In this document: positions 21,693-26,301 of the stretch, piece after piece
How the letters are laid out: each line of letters opens with the position of its first letter
Position numbering within the stretch: the first letter of the stretch is position 1
NCBI GenBank assembly: GCA_025934635.1
Contig: JAICWX010000099.1
Location: 1-26,301, forward strand
Direction: 5' to 3'
Length of the DNA: 26,301 nucleotides
DNA from: Streptosporangiaceae bacterium
Lineage (GTDB): Bacteria > Actinomycetota > Actinomycetes > Streptosporangiales > Streptosporangiaceae
Made by a program: the position numbers and the translations under genes
The notes under the pieces: model-generated
Databases searched by the model: none
Seen by the model: the letters and a program-made list of their open reading frames with translations, nothing else
Told to the model about the DNA's origin: nothing

Positions 21693-22817
21693 TCACAGCA
21701 ACCGGTCGACGGCCAGCGCGGCGTACTGATCGGGCGCGAATTGCGCGCGTGCCCAGGCGCTGCCCCGGGTTCCCATCTCGGCGAGCCGGCCCGGCTGCCG
21801 GAGGAGCCCGCCGAGTACCGCGGCCAGGGCCGCCGCACTCTCGTCCCGCGGCGTCGCGCCGGTCACCCCCTCCAGGTAGGCGTCGGGCGATCCGCCGTGC
21901 GCGGGGCCGATGACGGCGGTGCCGGCCACCTGCGCCTCGAGAAGCACCAGGCCGAACCCTTCCCCGCACGGCCGCCTGCCCGACCGGGTACGGGTAGCCA
22001 GCACGAACAGGTCCGCCGCGGCGAACTGGGCGGCAAGCTCGCCGTCGGCCAGCCCGGAGTGCAGCGAGCACCACGGGTACCGGCCGACATGGTCCACCAG
22101 TTCCGCGGCCGGCTCACCACTGCCACACACGGTCAGCAGGACATCCGCCCGGCCCAGCGACGCGATCGCCTCGGTGAGCTGAGGCAGGCCTTTTTCGCGC
22201 CATTCGCCGAGCCGGAACGCGGTCATCAGCCCCACGCCGGCGCGGGGCGCGCGATCCGCCGCGGCCGCGGCGGTCAGCTCGCGGAACCAGGTTCTGGACA
22301 AGCCGGGCGGCAGGATGGTTGCCTGCCCGCCGGGAAAAAGCGCGCCGGCCGTGAAGCTGCTGACCGCCACGATCCGCACGTTCGCACGGCGCATCAGCCA
22401 GCTCTCGAGCCGCCAGCGCGGGCTGGACCGGGAACCCCACACGTCACTGCCATGGCAGATGACGGAGATGCCGCGCACCGGGCGCGCCCGGGCGAGCAGC
22501 GACGCGACGGGGAGCAGGGCCCGGTGCCCGATGATGAGGCGGGCCGGCCCGGCGGCGCCGGCCAGCGCCGCCGCCGCCTCGCCGAACAGCACCTGGTGCC
22601 CGGCCAGGCCCGGGCGGCCCAGGTCGAGCCGCTGATGCGCCACGCCGTGGTCGGCCAAGGCGGACTGAACGGTCTGGACGTACCGCTCGATGCCGCCGCC
22701 CCGCCCGCGGGACGGGGCGAGCAGCAGGACCGGGTCCGGCCGGCCGGGCACGCAGGCCGCCGCCGTGACGCCGCCCGCGGGGCTGACCGCCTGACTGGGC
22801 GTCGCCTGACTGGTCAC
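21693..22817 (-). CDS. Glycosyltransferase family 4
   Basis: A 374-residue GT-B transferase. It has an N-terminal GRGGGIERYVQTVQSAL (38-54) typical of group 1 enzymes, SVICHGSDVWG, and in the C-terminal half TAFRLGEWREKGLPQLTEAI (199-218), VLLTVCGSGEP, and E-x7-E Glu286/Glu294 in CGEGFGLVLLEAQVAGT. The start GTG 22817 overlaps the stop of the methyltransferase gene before it as GTGA, so the two are coupled. The first codons contain a direct repeat (CAGTCAGGCG twice), coding the non-conserved tail. It ends 50 bp before the polymerase gene and contributes a sugar of the repeat unit. Confidence 0.92.
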   Translation of the reverse strand: MTSQATPSQAVSPAGGVTAAACVPGRPDPVLLLAPSRGRGGGIERYVQTVQSALADHGVAHQRLDLGRPGLAGHQVLFGEAAAALAGAAGPARLIIGHRALLPVASLLARARPVRGISVICHGSDVWGSRSSPRWRLESWLMRRANVRIVAVSSFTAGALFPGGQATILPPGLSRTWFRELTAAAAADRAPRAGVGLMTAFRLGEWREKGLPQLTEAIASLGRADVLLTVCGSGEPAAELVDHVGRYPWCSLHSGLADGELAAQFAAADLFVLATRTRSGRRPCGEGFGLVLLEAQVAGTAVIGPAHGGSPDAYLEGVTGATPRDESAAALAAVLGGLLRQPGRLAEMGTRGSAWARAQFAPDQYAALAVDRLL

Positions 22818-23479
22818 TGGCGCTCGTACACGAAGAAGTCGGCGCGGGCCAGCTCGGCGGACGGCCCCCGGTTCACGCCCGTCAGCGCCCAGCCCGGGCA
22901 GTTGGCCTCGATCCAGGAGGTGAAGTGCCGGTGCCTGACATGCGGGGCGGTGCCGCCCATCTCCTCGTTAGTGGAGTAGATGACGACCAGCCGCCGCCCG
23001 GCCGCGAACAGGTGCGTCAGGTAGGTCTCGAAGACCGTGTCCTCGGTCAGGTGATAGAGGACGTCCAGGGACAGGGCCAGGTCAGCGGTGAATACGCCGG
23101 CCCGGTCGGTGAAGCACGTCCCGTCGTAGAGGAAGAAGCTCTTCGCCGGGTCAGCGGCGAACCGCCGCTGGCACAGGCCGATCGCAGACCTGGACACGTC
23201 GAGCCCGACATAGCGGGGATAGTCCGCCAGCGACAGCTGGTTGCCGTCCCCGCAGCCGAACTCGATCACGCTGCCCACCGCCTGCTCGCGGACGAGGGTG
23301 TTGAGGAACCTGCCCTTGCCTTCGGCCAGTGCGCCGTAGGAGCCGGAGCCGCTGGTCGCACCCCGCGCGTAGTTCCTCTCCCAGAAACTCGCCGAATCAC
23401 CATAGGCCAGCCGCTGGCGCAGCAGCGAGACCCGCCGCACACCTGGTAGCGGGCGCACCACTTCCCTGATGGTCATCAA
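22814..23479 (-). CDS. Class I SAM-dependent methyltransferase
   Basis: A 221-residue methyltransferase with VIEFGCGDGNQL (71-82) as the SAM site, YVGLDVSRSAI as motif II, ADLALSLDVLYHLTED (132-147) as the motif IV region, and LVVIYSTNE after it. The early segment FWERNYARGATSGSGSYGAL is typical of class I enzymes found in surface glycan and natural product clusters. It overlaps both neighbours by 4 bp (ATGA with the flippase, GTGA with the glycosyltransferase), so it belongs to the same operon. It is the fourth methyltransferase of the locus; the acceptor is unknown but the position argues for a sugar of the repeat unit. Confidence 0.88.
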   Translation of the reverse strand: MMTIREVVRPLPGVRRVSLLRQRLAYGDSASFWERNYARGATSGSGSYGALAEGKGRFLNTLVREQAVGSVIEFGCGDGNQLSLADYPRYVGLDVSRSAIGLCQRRFAADPAKSFFLYDGTCFTDRAGVFTADLALSLDVLYHLTEDTVFETYLTHLFAAGRRLVVIYSTNEEMGGTAPHVRHRHFTSWIEANCPGWALTGVNRGPSAELARADFFVYERQ

Positions 23480-24828
23480 TCTTCCCCGTCCGGTACGTGC
23501 CCGGCCGCACCCGGCACCGGGCGATCATGACACTTTCCTGAATCCCCGGCCAGGCCGACCCGGGTCAGCCGCCACAGGCAGCGGATCATCACGGCCAGCG
23601 CGACCCCGTAGGCGACGGTCGAGGCGATGGCCGCGGCGGCTACCCCCATACTCGGCAGCAGCACGATAAGCAGGACCACGGTGAACACGGCGGCCAGGCC
23701 TTGCGCGACGGCCACCAGCCCCAGCCGCCCCCGTCCGCGCAGCAGGTCGCCGACGACCTGGCTGGACGCAATGAAGACACCGCCTGGGGCGAGGATCCAC
23801 AGCAGCGGAACGGCGCCCTGGTAGGCCGGGCCGAAGACCAGCGGGATGACCCAGTAAGCACTCACGACGACGGGCGCCAGGATGACGGCCGCCAGGCCCG
23901 CGCTGCCCAGCACGGCGGCCCGCTGCAGCCACTGGCCCTGCACGGACATCGTGCTCTGCGCGGCTAGCCGGGGGAAGGCCACGTTGCCGATGGCCGAGAC
24001 CAGCGGCACCGGGACTAGCGTGATCGAGGCCGCGATGGAATACCGGCCCAGGTCCGCCGCCGGGACCGTCTGAGACAGGACGAGCTGGTCGAGAAACAGG
24101 TTGACCGACGCGGGGGCGATCGCGGTGAGCTGGGACAGTCCGTACGCCGCCAGCGGCGGGACGAGGCTAGCACGGACACGGCCTGGAGCCAGCTCGCTGT
24201 GCCGACAGTGATAGTAAGCGTAGCCAAGCTGGATCGCCATGGTCACGGCCAGCGTGTACAGGGCGGTGTGCAGGCTGAGCAGCCGGAGCCGCCACAGAAG
24301 GACGACTATCGCCAGGCCGAGCACCGGCTGGCTGAGGCGGACCATGTTCCATTGCCTGATGTTGCGGGCCTGGAGCGAATACGTGTAGCTCGTACCGGTG
24401 AAGCTGATGGCCGAGACGGCGAACGCGATCCGGTAGGCATCGCCCAGTCCCGGATTCCCGTGCGCCAGGACAGGTGCCAGCAGGAGACCGCCCACTAGGG
24501 CCATACCGCCGGTGACCAGCATCATCGCCCGTGAGGTGGCGACGTAATCGCGGGCATGGCTCGGATCGCGGGCGACGTAGAAGCACACCGCCCCGGCCTG
24601 GCCCACCTCGCCGATCATCAGGAGAATGCCAAACCAGGCGATGACGGCGGCGTATTCACCGCGCGCGGTGGGTCCCAGCGCCCGGGCCAGGATGACGCCG
24701 CCCAGCGCCGCCGTCACCGCGGCCGCGACGTTGAACGTCGCCGTCCGGGCGATCACGGCGCCGATCCGGCGCCCGCGCAGGGCGACCCGGGTGACCTGCA
24801 GCCGGGTGGGCTGAGCGTGCACGCTCAA
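23476..24828 (-). CDS. Wzx-like polysaccharide flippase
   Basis: A 450-residue protein of the MATE/Wzx superfamily with about twelve to fourteen membrane helices. It begins TATFNVAAAVTAALGGVILA followed by RALGPTARGEYAA, the usual helix 1 and the conserved GxxxxGxY turn of this family, and ends in a short basic tail. It would move lipid-linked repeat units to the outer face for the polymerase. The start is uncertain: TTG 24828 is used here, and GTG 24822 is equally possible; neither has a good ribosome site. It is the first gene of a coupled three-gene minus-strand operon with a BldD-like box and TATAAT in front. Confidence 0.88.
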   Translation of the reverse strand: MSVHAQPTRLQVTRVALRGRRIGAVIARTATFNVAAAVTAALGGVILARALGPTARGEYAAVIAWFGILLMIGEVGQAGAVCFYVARDPSHARDYVATSRAMMLVTGGMALVGGLLLAPVLAHGNPGLGDAYRIAFAVSAISFTGTSYTYSLQARNIRQWNMVRLSQPVLGLAIVVLLWRLRLLSLHTALYTLAVTMAIQLGYAYYHCRHSELAPGRVRASLVPPLAAYGLSQLTAIAPASVNLFLDQLVLSQTVPAADLGRYSIAASITLVPVPLVSAIGNVAFPRLAAQSTMSVQGQWLQRAAVLGSAGLAAVILAPVVVSAYWVIPLVFGPAYQGAVPLLWILAPGGVFIASSQVVGDLLRGRGRLGLVAVAQGLAAVFTVVLLIVLLPSMGVAAAAIASTVAYGVALAVMIRCLWRLTRVGLAGDSGKCHDRPVPGAAGHVPDGED

Positions 24829-25135
24829 CAGCGCATAGCGGTCAGGTCGCGGGCCCGGGGCCGACCGCCCGGAGGCGAGCTTCTCGCTGCTGTCACAGTT
24901 TGATTATATACACTAACTCAAAGTAATTTACACTGGTCAGAATCTGGCAGCAGGGGCCGGCCGGCACAAGGAGCCGGACACCCTCCGGTATCTGGCAGAT
25001 GACGTTGGGCCGACCCTTCGGTACCGGGCACTGCACGTCAGCACGCTCACCGTACCGTGCGCGAGCTTTCCAGTGGCATGAGCAAAAAGTAGTACTCTAA
25101 CTGCAATTTGTGATCACGATATGTCAGGGGGCAGT
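24829..25135. promoter_or_regulatory. Divergent intergenic region
   Basis: This 307-bp gap separates the flippase operon from the FkbM gene. The left end holds the flippase promoter. The right end is AT-rich with TAGTACTCTAACTGCAATTTG (25090-25110), which keeps only the left half of the box motif and may be the FkbM promoter. The middle has two copies of TCTGGCAG (24943, 24992) and a GGCCGGCCGG run. I see no gene here. Confidence 0.5.
24903..24926 (-). promoter_or_regulatory. Promoter and BldD-like box of the flippase operon
   Basis: On the minus strand TATAAT (24908-24903) is a perfect -10 hexamer. Five bp upstream is the box TAACTCAAAGTAA (24914-24926 in plus orientation), which differs at one specified position from TNACNC(A/T)GNGTNA. 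The 5-bp spacing is the same as at the polymerase gene. The predicted leader is about 65-70 nt. Confidence 0.6.
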
Positions 25136-25891
25136 ATGGGGCTGCGTTTGGTGCTCGAGCAGGCGACCCACCGGCTCGTCGTGCCTAGGCGCCTGCCGCC
25201 GCCGTTCGAGGCCGCGCGGATCTACACCACGACAGAGGGCGGCCTGCGCTACCTAGCCCGCCGCATGAGCCGGGTGGACCCGGCCCTGCTGCGGCTGACC
25301 GCCGAGGTCGTCAGGCCCGGCGCCACGGTGTGGGATATCGGCGCCAACATCGGGCTGTTCAGCTTCGCCGCGGCCGTGGCGGCCGGCCCGCACGGGCGCG
25401 TGCTCGCGGTCGAGCCCGATACCGACCTGGCCCGGCTGCTGCGTCGCTCGGCGGCCGCCAACCGGGACCACGCCCCGGTGGAGGTCCTGCCCGCCGCAGT
25501 CTGCGGCGAGCTGTCGGTCGCGCGGTTCCATGTCGCCCGACGCAACCGGGCGACGAGTCACCTGGACGGCTTCGGCACCGCCATGGCGGGTGGCGTGCGG
25601 GCGACCGAGCTGGTGCCGACCGTGACGCTGGACTGGCTGGCCGCCCGCTTCCCGGTCCCCGACGTGATCAAGATCGACGTGGAGGAGGCCGAGATGACCG
25701 TCCTTACGGGCGGATCCCGGGTTCTCGACCGCTCCCCCGCCATCATCTGCGAGGTAGCTGCAAGCAACGCCACGCCGGTATGGGAACTGCTGAACGCGCG
25801 TGGTTACGCCGTCTATGACGGTGACCGGCCGCGCCACGAACGGGTGCCCGTAGCCGCCGCGCCGCCCAATACGCTGGCCGTCAGCTCTTGA
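25136..25891 (+). CDS. FkbM family methyltransferase
   Basis: A 251-residue FkbM methyltransferase from ATG 25136; an ATG five codons earlier (25121) is in frame, but the AGGGGG at 25126-25131 is well placed for the second ATG. The SAM-binding block is VWDIGANIGLFSFAAAVAAG (65-84) with AVEPD after it, and IKIDVEEAEMTVLTGG is the conserved later motif (here EEAE in place of the usual EGAE/EGHE, still acidic). It is transcribed alone, divergent from the flippase operon, and ends the polysaccharide locus. Its substrate is probably a sugar hydroxyl in the same polymer. Confidence 0.9.
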   Translation: MGLRLVLEQATHRLVVPRRLPPPFEAARIYTTTEGGLRYLARRMSRVDPALLRLTAEVVRPGATVWDIGANIGLFSFAAAVAAGPHGRVLAVEPDTDLARLLRRSAAANRDHAPVEVLPAAVCGELSVARFHVARRNRATSHLDGFGTAMAGGVRATELVPTVTLDWLAARFPVPDVIKIDVEEAEMTVLTGGSRVLDRSPAIICEVAASNATPVWELLNARGYAVYDGDRPRHERVPVAAAPPNTLAVSS

Positions 25892-26033
25892 CAAAGTCGG
25901 CTCTCTACGAGATAGCCGTGTCCCATATCCCGGATATTGTCCAAATTGACCGCCAGTCGGCTCGTGCGCTGACCAAACCTTTACCGGTCTGGTGTGCCAG
26001 GCCACGTTGGTTGTCACCTGGCCAAGCGGTCTG
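25892..26033. other. Intergenic spacer with short palindromes
   Basis: Between two convergent genes. It contains a perfect 13-bp palindrome ATATCCCGGATAT (25925-25937) and an inverted GCCAGG/CCTGGC pair (25997-26022). No T-run follows, so termination is not clearly shown. Confidence 0.4.
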
Positions 26034-26301
26034 TCAGCACGGGTCGGTGCGCTGCGCCGGGTTGGTGCTAAGTCCGGGGGTACCGTCGTGACGCGCTGGC
26101 TGGGCCGGTCGGGCGAGTGCTTCCAGGCGTGCGGAAATTTCCCGGTAGCGGTTCACCGGCACCAGGTGGACGCCGTCGAAGGCGCCGCTGTCGCGGAGCC
26201 GGGTGACCTGCTCGCATGCGGCCTCGACGCCGGCCATCTTGTCGTGCGCGACCTGGCCGGCGAGCCAGCCGGGGATCTCGATGTCGGGGATGGCGGCGGC
26301 C
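26034..26301 (-). CDS. Methylenetetrahydrofolate reductase-like protein, 5' part outside window
   Basis: The minus-strand frame is open through the right edge: IPDIEIPGWLAGQVAHDKMA, GVEAACEQVTRLRDSGAFDG, VHLVPVNRYREI, ending at 26034. The AACEQVTRL...G-VHLVPVxRYR arrangement is that of the last barrel strand and C-terminal helix of methylenetetrahydrofolate reductase-type flavoproteins, where the enzyme reduces methylene-THF to methyl-THF. The final 30 residues (PAQPARHDGTPGLS onward) are a non-conserved tail. Only the C terminus is visible, so the substrate cannot be confirmed and a related flavin barrel protein is possible. If correct, the enzyme would bear on methyl supply for SAM, though adjacency to the methyltransferase-rich locus may be coincidence. 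Confidence 0.55.
   Translation of the reverse strand, partial: AAAIPDIEIPGWLAGQVAHDKMAGVEAACEQVTRLRDSGAFDGVHLVPVNRYREISARLEALARPAQPARHDGTPGLSTNPAQRTDPC

Noticed and set aside
25888..26091. Small plus-strand ORF after the FkbM gene
   Set aside because: TTG start without ribosome site, overlaps the convergent reductase-like gene, AT-rich non-coding composition.

Overview
The window is high-GC DNA (hand counts of about 75-77% GC in typical coding lines) with GTG/TTG starts and tightly overlapping genes. It encodes an ECF sigma factor of the SigE family, a class F sortase, DUF4397 and LytR-CpsA-Psr (LCP) proteins, and BldD-like palindromes. All of this points to a chromosome of an actinomycete, probably a filamentous one; I cannot name the species.

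Left part (1-5250): accessory and decaying DNA. It holds the 3' end of a hypothetical gene, an 8-bp tandem repeat, a dihydrofolate-reductase-family pseudogene (in-frame TGA plus an apparent internal deletion), a long palindrome, and a sigma factor with a membrane partner whose outer part looks like a duplicated two-cysteine domain. A sulfoquinovose-synthase-like sugar-nucleotide enzyme and a wrecked LuxR/ATPase regulator follow.

Surface-protein part (5215-10339): class F sortase, a membrane protein that shares a juxtamembrane motif with it, a DUF4397 protein, a divergent LCP protein and a small lipoprotein. A gene-poor stretch with a hydrolase remnant (10340-11425) follows.

Polysaccharide locus (11271-25891): a UDP-sugar dehydrogenase and a UDP-GlcNAc 2-epimerase (together a route to UDP-ManNAcA or a similar uronate); a low-GC hexapeptide acyltransferase; a plus-strand run of three methyltransferases and three glycosyltransferases; a minus-strand set of flippase (Wzx-like), methyltransferase, glycosyltransferase and polymerase (Wzy-like); and a second FkbM methyltransferase. 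The genes fit a Wzx/Wzy-type pathway for an acidic, heavily O-methylated and probably acylated surface polysaccharide. The upstream LCP protein could handle its attachment. No initiating phosphosugar transferase or chain-length regulator is in view. The right edge holds the 3' end of a methylenetetrahydrofolate-reductase-like gene.

The most notable signal is regulatory. Five palindromes of form TNAC-N5-GTNA, one of them an exact match to the published BldD box, lie upstream of the LCP gene, the sugar-nucleotide operon, the polymerase and the flippase operon. A weaker copy precedes the sortase. This suggests that one regulator, plausibly the c-di-GMP-responsive BldD, controls the whole surface locus.
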